The notes under the pieces are model-generated. The model made no database searches, was not told the DNA's origin, and saw only the letters and a program-made list of their open reading frames with translations. A stretch of DNA of 64,000 nt from CAYZQH01 sp050300015 (GTDB taxonomy: Bacteria > Pseudomonadota > Gammaproteobacteria > Pseudomonadales > Cellvibrionaceae): contig JBNKWZ010000021.1 in the NCBI GenBank assembly GCA_050300015.1, positions 310,001 through 374,000 on the forward strand. Direction: 5' to 3'. Positions 8,206 through 16,105 of the stretch are shown here, piece by piece (position 1 is the first letter of the stretch; each line of letters opens with the position of its first letter). Made by a program: the position numbers and the translations under genes.

Positions 8206-9372
8206 ATGGCTTCTCCTCCCGAGTTTGACGATATTCGCCCCTACGATGACGATGAAGTGCGCCCCACACTCGAACGTTTGCTGCAAGACGTAGAATTTTT
8301 GGACACTGTGGCTCGCTTGAAATTACCGGCGTTGAGTCGTTGGGTCTCTTCTATCGTACGGCCCATGGTGCGTACAGCGCTGCGTAAAGAGATCAATGGC
8401 GTTGATGATGTGGCCAGTTTTCAGGCTCGCCTCAAGATTTATATGGAGAAAATGCTGAATAACACCACTAAGGGGTTGAGTGTGTCTGGCTTGGAGCACT
8501 TGTCTCATGATAGAGCGTATTGTTTTATCAGTAACCATCGTGATATCGCGATGGACCCTGCTTTGGTCAATTGGGTGTTATTTCACAATGATTTTAAGAC
8601 CCTGAGAATTGCCATTGGCGATAACCTGCTGACCAAGCCTTTCGCCTCGGACCTTATGCGATTGAATAAAAGCTTTATTGTGAATCGTTCGTTAACGGCA
8701 CCGCGCGAAAAATTAAAAGCGGCTAAAAAACTCAGCGCGTACATCTTGCACTCCATCGAGGAAGACAAAGCCAATATCTGGATAGCGCAACGTGAGGGGC
8801 GTGCGAAGGATGGCAATGACAAAACCAATCCCGCCATATTGAGTATGTTAATGTTGGCTAAGAAAAGGGATCAAGCCGTTTCCGAGTACTTGGAAAAGTT
8901 GTCTATTGTGCCGGTGAGTATCTCCTATGAGTTTGACCCTTGTGATGAAGCCAAGGCGAGAGAACTCACCTTACTCGCGGAGACAGGCGAATATCAAAAA
9001 GGTGCTCAAGAAGATGTACAAAGTATCGCTCGTGGCATCAGTGGGCAAAAAGGACACGTACACCTCACTTTTGGTCAACCTTTGGTTGATGGCTTAGAGA
9101 ATGTTGAGGATGTTGTGGGTGCCCTGGATGATACTATCTGGCGCAATTACGTGTTACACCCCACTAACTGTCTTGCATATGAAATGCTCGAAGGCAAAAG
9201 CCCGGTTGTTTCGGTGGGTTATGCGAGGCAACCTTTTTTGGAATGGAATGACGATTCGCTGCGGCGACAGTTTAAGGGGCGCGTAGAAGCGTGCGAGCCG
9301 CAATGGCGAACGCGGCTTTTACAAATCTATGCGAACCCGGTTTATACCCAGTTGAGATTGCAGCACCATTGA
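8206..9372 (+). CDS. PlsC-type 1-acylglycerol-3-phosphate acyltransferase-like protein
   Basis: Probable membrane-associated acyltransferase acting on phospholipid precursors or other acyl acceptors. Seen: the block SNHRDIAMDPALVNW, a variant of the NHx4D catalytic motif (histidine four residues before aspartate), followed by FIVNRSLTAPREKL and an IWIAQREGRAKDG block like the family's FPEGTRS region with EGR retained. The frame is open from 8140, but the ATG at 8206 (MASPPEFDDIRP) removes a cysteine-rich lead unlike the family. At 388 residues it is longer than PlsC. The stop TGA (9370-9372) overlaps a TTG start for dinG, so the two are probably translated together. The acyl acceptor is unknown. 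Confidence 0.78.
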   Translation: MASPPEFDDIRPYDDDEVRPTLERLLQDVEFLDTVARLKLPALSRWVSSIVRPMVRTALRKEINGVDDVASFQARLKIYMEKMLNNTTKGLSVSGLEHLSHDRAYCFISNHRDIAMDPALVNWVLFHNDFKTLRIAIGDNLLTKPFASDLMRLNKSFIVNRSLTAPREKLKAAKKLSAYILHSIEEDKANIWIAQREGRAKDGNDKTNPAILSMLMLAKKRDQAVSEYLEKLSIVPVSISYEFDPCDEAKARELTLLAETGEYQKGAQEDVQSIARGISGQKGHVHLTFGQPLVDGLENVEDVVGALDDTIWRNYVLHPTNCLAYEMLEGKSPVVSVGYARQPFLEWNDDSLRRQFKGRVEACEPQWRTRLLQIYANPVYTQLRLQHH

Positions 9373-11501
9373 CTCTGCCCGATGACGTCAAACAGGCCAT
9401 ACAAAGTGGCTACTCGACTTTCTTAAAGGAAAAGTCCTTAGCGCCCCGGGTGGGGCAAAAGCAGATGATTGCTGCCATCGCTCGCACCATGGGTAAAGTT
9501 AAGCCGGATATCAACGGGCACCGGGCGTCGGGATCCGGCGTGTGTGTCGCTGAAGCCGGTACGGGCACCGGCAAAACTGTGGCCTATCTATTGGGTACCC
9601 TTCCGATTGCGCAATCCCTCAACAAAACCGTAGTGGTGTCCACCGCCACTGTCGCACTGCAAGAGCAGATTGTTTACAAAGACCTTCCCGATTTAAAAAA
9701 ACACAGCGGCTTGGACTTTGATTTTGCACTCGCTAAAGGGCGAGGGCGGTACCTGTGCTTAAGTAAATTGGATCGTTTGCTCAAAGACGATCTAGAAGCG
9801 GTCTTTTTGGGTGCCGATGAATGGGACACCACTATCAACGCCGAGGATGTCAAGCTCTACCAGAAAATGATGAGCCAATTGGCCGATGGTGAGTGGGGTG
9901 GAGACAAGGATGATTGGGCCGATGAATTGGATGCTGGTACGTGGGCCAGAGTGACCACGGATCATCGCCAATGCACCGGCAGACGCTGTGAGTTTGTGCG
10001 CCAGTGTGCTTTTTTTAAAGCACGTGAATCCATCGTGGAGATGGGTGTGATTGTTGCCAATCACGACCTGGTGTTGGCAGATTTAGCTTTGGGGGGCGGT
10101 GCGATTTTGTCTGCCCCGGAAGATACCATTTATATATTTGATGAAGGCCATCATCTGGCAGACAAAGCGCTGCAGCATTTTTCAGCCCATACGCGCGTAC
10201 ACGCCACCATGCGATGGTTGGGGCAAACCGAAGGACAATGGTCCAATTTTTTGGCGCCCTTAGAGGGCGCAGTCGATTGGGTTCAAAAGGCGACGCCGGT
10301 AGAGGCTGCATTGAAGGAAGCGCGCAACCTCCTCGAGGCGCTAGTGCCACATCTAAAGCACATTGATGACCGAATTGACCGCAATCAGTTGTTTGGGCAA
10401 AGCCCCAAGTTTCGTTTTCCTCGTGGCGTCGTGGATGTCGATATTGAACAAATGGCTCAAGCCCTGGTAGTGGCTTTTGCCTCGGTGCACTTACTGTTTG
10501 ACAAACTGCGTGTGGACTTAGAGCGAATGTTGGATAGCGATCATAGTGCGGTACCCGCGATTGATCTCGAAAACGCCTATGCCGCCCTTGGAGGGTGGAC
10601 AGCAAGAGCAGAAGCCAATGTTTCGTTGTGGAAAAGCTTTGCTCATACGCGCGCGGATTCGAATTGGCCTATGGCACGCTGGATGACCGTGGTGACTTTT
10701 AATGAAATGGTGGACTATGAGCTGGTTTCTAGTCCAGTACTCGCCAGCCAAACGTTGGAACAGGTACTGTGGACACGGTGCTATGGTGCGGTGGTGACCT
10801 CCGCAACCTTGACGGCGCTGGGGTCCTTTGATCGTTTTAAAATGTGTTCGGGGACGCCTGAAGAGGCTTGCTACGAGGTGGTGCCAAGCCCCTTTGATTT
10901 TGCTCAAAATGCAGTGTTAAGGGTGCCAAGTGCCGCAATAGACGGAAATCAAGTAGATGCCCACACCGACAGCATTATTGAGCTACTGCCCGATTTACTA
11001 AAGCAGTGTTTGGCCACATTGGTTCTGTTCGCTTCGCGCAAACAAATGGAAACGGTGTTTCAAGCCCTACCGGGAGGCTGCCAAGAGACGGTTCTGATGC
11101 AAGGCTCCATTTCAAAACAACGCCTGATTCAGCAGCATAAGGCGCGAGTAGATGTGGGCCAGAGCAGCGTGCTTTTTGGGTTGGCGAGTTTTGCTGAGGG
11201 AGTGGATTTGCCTGGCCGATACTGTGAGCATGTAATTATTGCCAAAATACCCTTCGCTGTACCCGACGACCCACTACAAGCTGCTATGGCGGAATGGATA
11301 GAGGCAGGTGGTGGAAACGCCTTTATGCAAATGAGTGTTCCCGACGCGGCGTTAAAGTTGATTCAAGCCTGTGGCAGGCTTCTGCGCCATGAGCAGGACT
11401 CTGGGGTCATTACTTTGCTTGATAGAAGAATTACTTCAAAACGCTACGGTCAGGCGATATTGAATTCCTTACCGCCATTCAAGCGCGAACTGAATGCCTA
11501 A
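9369..11501 (+). CDS. dinG: ATP-dependent DNA helicase DinG
   Basis: 5'-3' iron-sulfur helicase (XPD/DinG family) that unwinds D-loops, R-loops and forks. Seen: Walker A in EAGTGTGKTVAYLL, four candidate cluster cysteines (one in GRGRYLC, three in the QCTGRRCEFVRQC block), the DEAH-type box FDEGHHL, the SATLTALGSF segment, and the C-terminal QACGRLLRHEQDSG motif VI. The frame is open from 9291, but TTG at 9369 overlaps the upstream stop (TTGA) and gives 710 residues, close to E. coli DinG (716). E. coli dinG is SOS-controlled. I see no LexA box here, so expression probably comes from the acyltransferase promoter. Confidence 0.93.
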   Translation: MTLPDDVKQAIQSGYSTFLKEKSLAPRVGQKQMIAAIARTMGKVKPDINGHRASGSGVCVAEAGTGTGKTVAYLLGTLPIAQSLNKTVVVSTATVALQEQIVYKDLPDLKKHSGLDFDFALAKGRGRYLCLSKLDRLLKDDLEAVFLGADEWDTTINAEDVKLYQKMMSQLADGEWGGDKDDWADELDAGTWARVTTDHRQCTGRRCEFVRQCAFFKARESIVEMGVIVANHDLVLADLALGGGAILSAPEDTIYIFDEGHHLADKALQHFSAHTRVHATMRWLGQTEGQWSNFLAPLEGAVDWVQKATPVEAALKEARNLLEALVPHLKHIDDRIDRNQLFGQSPKFRFPRGVVDVDIEQMAQALVVAFASVHLLFDKLRVDLERMLDSDHSAVPAIDLENAYAALGGWTARAEANVSLWKSFAHTRADSNWPMARWMTVVTFNEMVDYELVSSPVLASQTLEQVLWTRCYGAVVTSATLTALGSFDRFKMCSGTPEEACYEVVPSPFDFAQNAVLRVPSAAIDGNQVDAHTDSIIELLPDLLKQCLATLVLFASRKQMETVFQALPGGCQETVLMQGSISKQRLIQQHKARVDVGQSSVLFGLASFAEGVDLPGRYCEHVIIAKIPFAVPDDPLQAAMAEWIEAGGGNAFMQMSVPDAALKLIQACGRLLRHEQDSGVITLLDRRITSKRYGQAILNSLPPFKRELNA

Positions 11502-12114
11502 GACCCTGAAGGCCAAGGGCCCAATGATCGGTGGCGCTTTTCAAAAGCATTCTGAATCCATTTGTTAATCCGGCAATCTTTTAGTCGGGTTAATGCGGTA
11601 CAAGGACGTTCCAGCTTAATAGTCAGCCATCAATGCACGCTCAATAGCGCTTCGATTCCTTAGTCCTATGATCGTTCTCCCATCGGTTTTATTACACGCC
11701 TATAGTACGGGTGCTGATGTGTGAATAATCTTGTGTTTTAAGGACGTTCGTTGTCTTAGCAACCAAAGATACGCCCTTACCCTTTCAGGCGTTTTACCCC
11801 CTCGATTGAATACCGCTCACTGATCTCTTTATGTGGTCAGGGGTTCCTGAGTGCCCCGTTGAGCTTGATTAATGTGTAGACAATGATGTACACAAGTTTT
11901 GTGTGCGTCATAAAACACAAGATTCTTGAGCGGTATTATTAGGCAATCATATAACTTTGCGTTTTTTTATGAACTAAATATTGGGGTGGGGTGCAAGCAA
12001 TCTGATAGCTAACGTCTAGACTTACTTATTAGTGGCATTTGCGCGGTAAATACAGGCTAACGTACCGGTCGGCGACTGACACTGAAAATTCTGGATTGTT
12101 TAGGTGACACCAAT
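11502..12114. other. Non-coding region before the chemotaxis cluster
   Basis: No convincing gene is seen. It contains a 14-bp inverted repeat with arms 170 bp apart (listed separately) and presumably the promoter for the STAS-cheY-cheA genes. No RpoN -24/-12 pair or FliA consensus could be recognised. Confidence 0.6.
11727..11924. repeat. Separated perfect 14-bp inverted repeat plus internal hairpin
   Basis: AATCTTGTGTTTTA at 11727-11740 recurs as its exact reverse complement at 11911-11924. Between them, ACACAA-GTT-TTGTGT (around 11890-11904) forms its own small palindrome with the same CACAAG/CTTGTG word. The arms could be operator half-sites for one protein, or the ends of a structured transcript. 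No function is assigned. Confidence 0.5.
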
Positions 12115-12399
12115 ATGGCGAATACGGTCTCTATCGATTTACCTGAAAATTTGACCATTGCGAATGTGCATCCTGTTCACGAACAGTTTGAAGCGCTCGT
12201 TGATGATAAAACCCATGACCATATAACTGTTAGAGCAGATGCGGTATCAAGAGCCGACACGGCTGGTGTACAACTTCTTCACGCATTTATGGTGGCAGCC
12301 AAAGACCGACAAATTGCTCTTGAATGGGAAAACCCTTCAGAAAAGCTCTGTGCAGCTGTCAATGTTTTGGGTATGAAAGATTTATTGGGTTTTCATTAA
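12115..12399 (+). CDS. STAS-domain protein heading the chemotaxis cluster
   Basis: Single STAS (anti-sigma-antagonist-like) domain of 94 residues. Seen: SRADTAGVQLLHAFMVAAKDR corresponds to the D-S-[ST]-G region around the phospho-acceptor; the acceptor position reads T-A-G, so phosphorylation by a serine kinase is uncertain. Start ATG with AGGTGA about eight bases upstream. It lies 43 bp before cheY. STAS proteins head some accessory CheA clusters, where their exact job is not settled. This one is distinct in sequence from the STAS protein at 21889. Confidence 0.85.
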   Translation: MANTVSIDLPENLTIANVHPVHEQFEALVDDKTHDHITVRADAVSRADTAGVQLLHAFMVAAKDRQIALEWENPSEKLCAAVNVLGMKDLLGFH

Positions 12400-12442
12400 A
12401 CACACTTTAGGGTTTGCAATACAAAGTATTTGGAGAATGTAA

Positions 12443-12805
12443 ATGGCAAAAATACTCGCTGTCGATGATTCCGCTTCAATGCGACAAATGGTGTCTTTTA
12501 CCTTGAAGGGTGCAGGTCACGATGTGACAGAAGCCAGTGATGGGGCTGAAGCGCTGAAAACGGCGCAAACGCGTACGGATTTTGATTTGGTGATATCCGA
12601 CATCAATATGCCTAATATGGATGGTATCGCTTTGATTAAGGCGTTGCGTGCACTCACGAGCTATAAATTTACGCCAATTTTAATGTTGACCACGGAATCC
12701 GGTACGGATAAGAAGAGTGAGGGCAAGGCCGCCGGTGCCACGGGCTGGATTGTTAAACCCTTTAACCCCGACCAGTTGCTGGCCACCATCGAGAAAGTTC
12801 TGTAA
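12443..12805 (+). CDS. cheY: Chemotaxis response regulator CheY
   Basis: Single-domain receiver of 120 residues that accepts phosphate from CheA and carries the output signal. Seen: acidic pair D8-D9 (AVDDSASMRQMV), phospho-acceptor aspartate in ISDINMPNMDG (about D54), Thr in LTTESG and the conserved lysine in VKPFNPDQLL. A Shine-Dalgarno-like GGAG lies upstream of the ATG. Immediately followed by cheA. It has no attached output domain, so it acts by protein binding, perhaps on the flagellar switch (fliM and fliN lie 15 kb downstream) or on another target. Confidence 0.92.
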   Translation: MAKILAVDDSASMRQMVSFTLKGAGHDVTEASDGAEALKTAQTRTDFDLVISDINMPNMDGIALIKALRALTSYKFTPILMLTTESGTDKKSEGKAAGATGWIVKPFNPDQLLATIEKVL

Positions 12806-12835
12806 GTAAATAGCCTTTAGATCTGGATCTAGACT

Positions 12836-15256
12836 ATGAGTGTTGACCTGTCTCAATTTCACCAAGTATTCCTTGAAGAAAGTTTCGAGGGGTTAGATCT
12901 CATGGAAGGGGCGCTCATGGAGTTGGACCCCGACAATATTGAAGACGAAACCATTAATGCCATATTTCGGGCTGCGCACTCTATTAAAGGCGGTAGTGCA
13001 ACCTTCGGTTTCAGTGCAATCGCTGAATTTACGCACGTTTTGGAAACCTTGCTTGATCAAGTGCGAGGTGGTGAACGCAGCATAACTTCTATTGAAGTGG
13101 ATTTGTTTTTACAGTCCGTAGATGCTATGCGAGAAATGCTTGCTATCGTCCAACAGGGCGACAACCATCCCACTGAAAAATCTCAAAAATTACAGAATCA
13201 ATTTAATCAAATTTTGGCAGGTGGCAAACCGAATGAAGGCGAGGTGATATCCCCCGATAAAACTCAGTTGAAATCCAGTGTGGTGGGTGAGCAATCGGGT
13301 GGTTGGGTGATTACATTCAGTCCGCATCAAAATCTATTAATGACGGGGAATGATCCAGCGCGAATTCTACGTGCGCTTTCCGACTTGGGTGATGCAACGG
13401 TTATTGTTGATGCTGGAAATGTACCTGAACTTTCGCAATTGGACCCTGAGAATATCCATTTGTCTTGGCGCATAGAGCTGGTTGGAACCATCTCCGAGGC
13501 TGATATTGAAGAAGTTTTTGAATGGGTGAGTGAGGAGGCCGATATTGAGTGGTCACCTTTATTTGGTCAGTTGTCCAGTGAGCCACAGGAGGCTGCGCCT
13601 GCCAATGTCGTGGGTGTGCAGTGGCACATTCATTTTGTCCCCAATGAAGAGGTTTTGAAGGCGGGCAATGATATCGTCAAAATGTTTCAGGCGCTTAGAA
13701 GTTGTGTTGATACTTACACGGTTCAAGTGCACGTCAATCGATTGCCTTCTTTAAAGCTTTTAGATCCAGAAAATTGTCATCTGTCTTGGGATCTTGTGGT
13801 ATCCGGTGATTTGTCGCTCGAGGACATTCGAGATGTGTTTGAATGGGTCATGGATGATTCCGTGGTTCACATAGAAAGGATCGAGCCGCGAAAATCAGAT
13901 GCTGTTACCGCAGCGGGTTCGGCGACCGAAGGCAGTATGACTAAGGCGGCAACTGTTGCGCCCGCCCGAAAACCACTTCCCAATAAAAAGGCAAACCAAC
14001 AGGAGACCTCATCCATTCGCGTGGGCATCGATAAAATCGATAACCTTATCAATATGGTAGGCGAATTGGTGATTACGCAGTCTATGTTAGGGCAATTGGG
14101 TACCGATTTTGATGCAACCAAAACGCCAAAGCTTTTGGAAGGGCTGAGTCAGCTAGAGCAAAATACTCGAGAGTTACAAGAAAGTGTTATGCGTATTCGC
14201 ATGTTACCCATCAGCTTTGCATTCAGTCGCTTCCCCCGCATGGTGCGAGATGTCAGTCAACAGCTTAACAAAAAAATCCATTTGGAAATGAATGGAGAGC
14301 ACACCGAGCTAGACAAAACGGTGATGGAAAAAATTGGAGATCCTCTTGTGCATCTTGTGCGCAATGCTATTGATCATGGTATTGAGCTTCCGGAGGAGCG
14401 AGTTGCAGCAGGGAAACCCGCACAAGGGAATGTAATACTCAATGCTTATCATCAAGGCGGTAACGTGGTAATAGAGATTAGTGATGATGGCAAAGGGTTG
14501 GATCGTGAGAAGCTTATTGCCAAGGCGCTTGAAAAAAATATTCTACAAGAGACAGATGCAGCATTGCTCACCGACGAGCAGGCATTTGAGCTAATTTTTC
14601 ACCCCGGTTTTTCTACCGCTAGCGCTGTAAGTGATCTATCTGGGCGTGGTGTGGGAATGGATGTGGTTCGTAAAAATATTCAAGCGCTTAATGGCATTGT
14701 TGAAATTCACTCTAAACCCGGAGAGGGGTCCAGCATTCGTATTCGCTTGCCGCTAACCCTTGCCATTCTTGATGGTCAATTGGTGCGCGTGGGTGATAAC
14801 ACGTATATTTTTCCATTGGTATCCATTGTGGAATCTATTCAATGCAATAAGGATCATGTGAATCACATTGCAGGAGGATGTAGTGTCTTCAGGCTGAGAG
14901 ATGATTACGTGCCTATTGTTCGGTTGGATCAGGTTTTCTCCGTGCGTGCCGAGCATGAAGATATTGAGAACGCCTTGATGGTTGTGGTGGAAGCGGATGG
15001 TGAGAAAGTGGGTGTCGTCGTGGATGAATTGCTTGCGCAACAACAAGTGGTTATAAAAAGCCTGGAGCACAATTATCGGCGTATTGATGGTGTTTCTGGA
15101 GCAACCATTTTAGGCGATGGCACCGTGGCATTGATTGTCGATATCCCGGGCGTGGTGAAGTTGGCCGGAGCAGATAATTACTCTATTAATGCACAAAAAG
15201 TTATTTTACAAAATCAAAGTGGCCAGGCTGCAGAGGTGTCTCGCCAAATTGTATAG
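12836..15256 (+). CDS. cheA: Chemotaxis histidine kinase CheA with duplicated regulatory domain
   Basis: Cytoplasmic kinase that autophosphorylates and passes phosphate to CheY and CheB. Seen in order: HPt with H48 (FRAAHSIKGG), then two tandem homologous domains (about residues 158-240 and 260-345), P3 dimerisation from about 395 (RVGIDKIDNLINMVGELVI), the P4 ATPase with VRNAIDHGIE (N box), DDGKGLD (G1) and GRGVGMDVV (G2), and a P5 CheW-like domain to residue 806. Both repeats share a W-x-I-x-F-x-P opening, an x-GND core, LDPEN-HLSW, and VFEWV near the end. Most CheA proteins of this kind carry fewer copies, so internal duplication is likely. Confidence 0.95.
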   Translation: MSVDLSQFHQVFLEESFEGLDLMEGALMELDPDNIEDETINAIFRAAHSIKGGSATFGFSAIAEFTHVLETLLDQVRGGERSITSIEVDLFLQSVDAMREMLAIVQQGDNHPTEKSQKLQNQFNQILAGGKPNEGEVISPDKTQLKSSVVGEQSGGWVITFSPHQNLLMTGNDPARILRALSDLGDATVIVDAGNVPELSQLDPENIHLSWRIELVGTISEADIEEVFEWVSEEADIEWSPLFGQLSSEPQEAAPANVVGVQWHIHFVPNEEVLKAGNDIVKMFQALRSCVDTYTVQVHVNRLPSLKLLDPENCHLSWDLVVSGDLSLEDIRDVFEWVMDDSVVHIERIEPRKSDAVTAAGSATEGSMTKAATVAPARKPLPNKKANQQETSSIRVGIDKIDNLINMVGELVITQSMLGQLGTDFDATKTPKLLEGLSQLEQNTRELQESVMRIRMLPISFAFSRFPRMVRDVSQQLNKKIHLEMNGEHTELDKTVMEKIGDPLVHLVRNAIDHGIELPEERVAAGKPAQGNVILNAYHQGGNVVIEISDDGKGLDREKLIAKALEKNILQETDAALLTDEQAFELIFHPGFSTASAVSDLSGRGVGMDVVRKNIQALNGIVEIHSKPGEGSSIRIRLPLTLAILDGQLVRVGDNTYIFPLVSIVESIQCNKDHVNHIAGGCSVFRLRDDYVPIVRLDQVFSVRAEHEDIENALMVVVEADGEKVGVVVDELLAQQQVVIKSLEHNYRRIDGVSGATILGDGTVALIVDIPGVVKLAGADNYSINAQKVILQNQSGQAAEVSRQIV

Positions 15257-15464
15257 TACAAGTCATGACGCCGCGTGATCTTATTATGAACGCTGCCGAT
15301 GACAGGTTTTTCACTCAAATGATTGCTGGAATGCGTGCAATATAATGTTTTTAAAAACCGTGATATTTGCCAATTGAATGAGCAGTACTTTGTGACTTTC
15401 GAAAAAGTTGGTTGAAATTGGTCGTAGAACTGTCTCCTGTAAGGAGATGATGTGGAGATGTAGT

Positions 15465-16037
15465 ATGCAAACTCAAGCCGATGATAGCAAGGCTAAGATT
15501 CAAAAGTCCCTGGCTTTGAACGATGAACTGTCAGACGCGCCGGGTGCGGAGTCTGAGCACAATGATCAATACTTAACTTTTTTTATGGCAGAAGAAGAGT
15601 ATGGGGTTGATATTTTGTGTGTACAGGAAATCAGAGGTTGGGAATCTGCCACACCACTACCCAACGCGCCAGATCACATTAAAGGGGTCATTAATCTACG
15701 CGGTACCATTGTTCCAATTGTGGATCTGCGGCAATGCTTTGGAATGAAGGCCATTGAATACTCGCCTGTGACCGTTGTTATTGTTCTGAAGGTGCGATAT
15801 GAACAAGGCAGCCGAATCATGGGGATAGTGGTTGATGCTGTTTCAGATGTTTATGCTTTAAGTCAAGTTGATATGCGTCCCGCTCCTGACCTGGGTGATG
15901 CGGTCGAAACAGATTTTATCAAGGGTTTGGTTTCAGTAAACAGCAAAATGGTGATTTTGCTCAATATTGACAAACTACTCAATTTTGATGAGCTCCCCAA
16001 TCTTTCGAACTTAAAAGAGCAGATAGATTTGCACTAA
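15465..16037 (+). CDS. cheW: Chemotaxis coupling protein CheW
   Basis: Adaptor joining the chemoreceptor to CheA. Seen: a CheW fold with YLTFFMAEEEYGVDIL, VQEIRGWESATPLPNAPDHIKGVINLRGTIVPIVDLR and KGLVSVNSKMVILLNIDKLL, all core family blocks. The reading frame is open from 15408, but ATG 15465 has GGAG seven bases upstream and removes an unlikely lead, leaving 190 residues. The N-terminal 35 residues are polar and not part of the fold. About 200 bp separate it from cheA, so a separate promoter is possible. It lies directly before the receptor gene. Confidence 0.93.
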   Translation: MQTQADDSKAKIQKSLALNDELSDAPGAESEHNDQYLTFFMAEEEYGVDILCVQEIRGWESATPLPNAPDHIKGVINLRGTIVPIVDLRQCFGMKAIEYSPVTVVIVLKVRYEQGSRIMGIVVDAVSDVYALSQVDMRPAPDLGDAVETDFIKGLVSVNSKMVILLNIDKLLNFDELPNLSNLKEQIDLH

Positions 16038-16105
16038 GTGTCGCAAATCAAAAAACGCTCTTTTCATTAATGACATATAGACTGATAACCGCAAGGGTAA
16101 GCACA

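Noticed and set aside
12033..12048. TGGCATTTGC before the STAS gene as an RpoN site
   Set aside because: The -24 and -12 parts are too close together for sigma-54.
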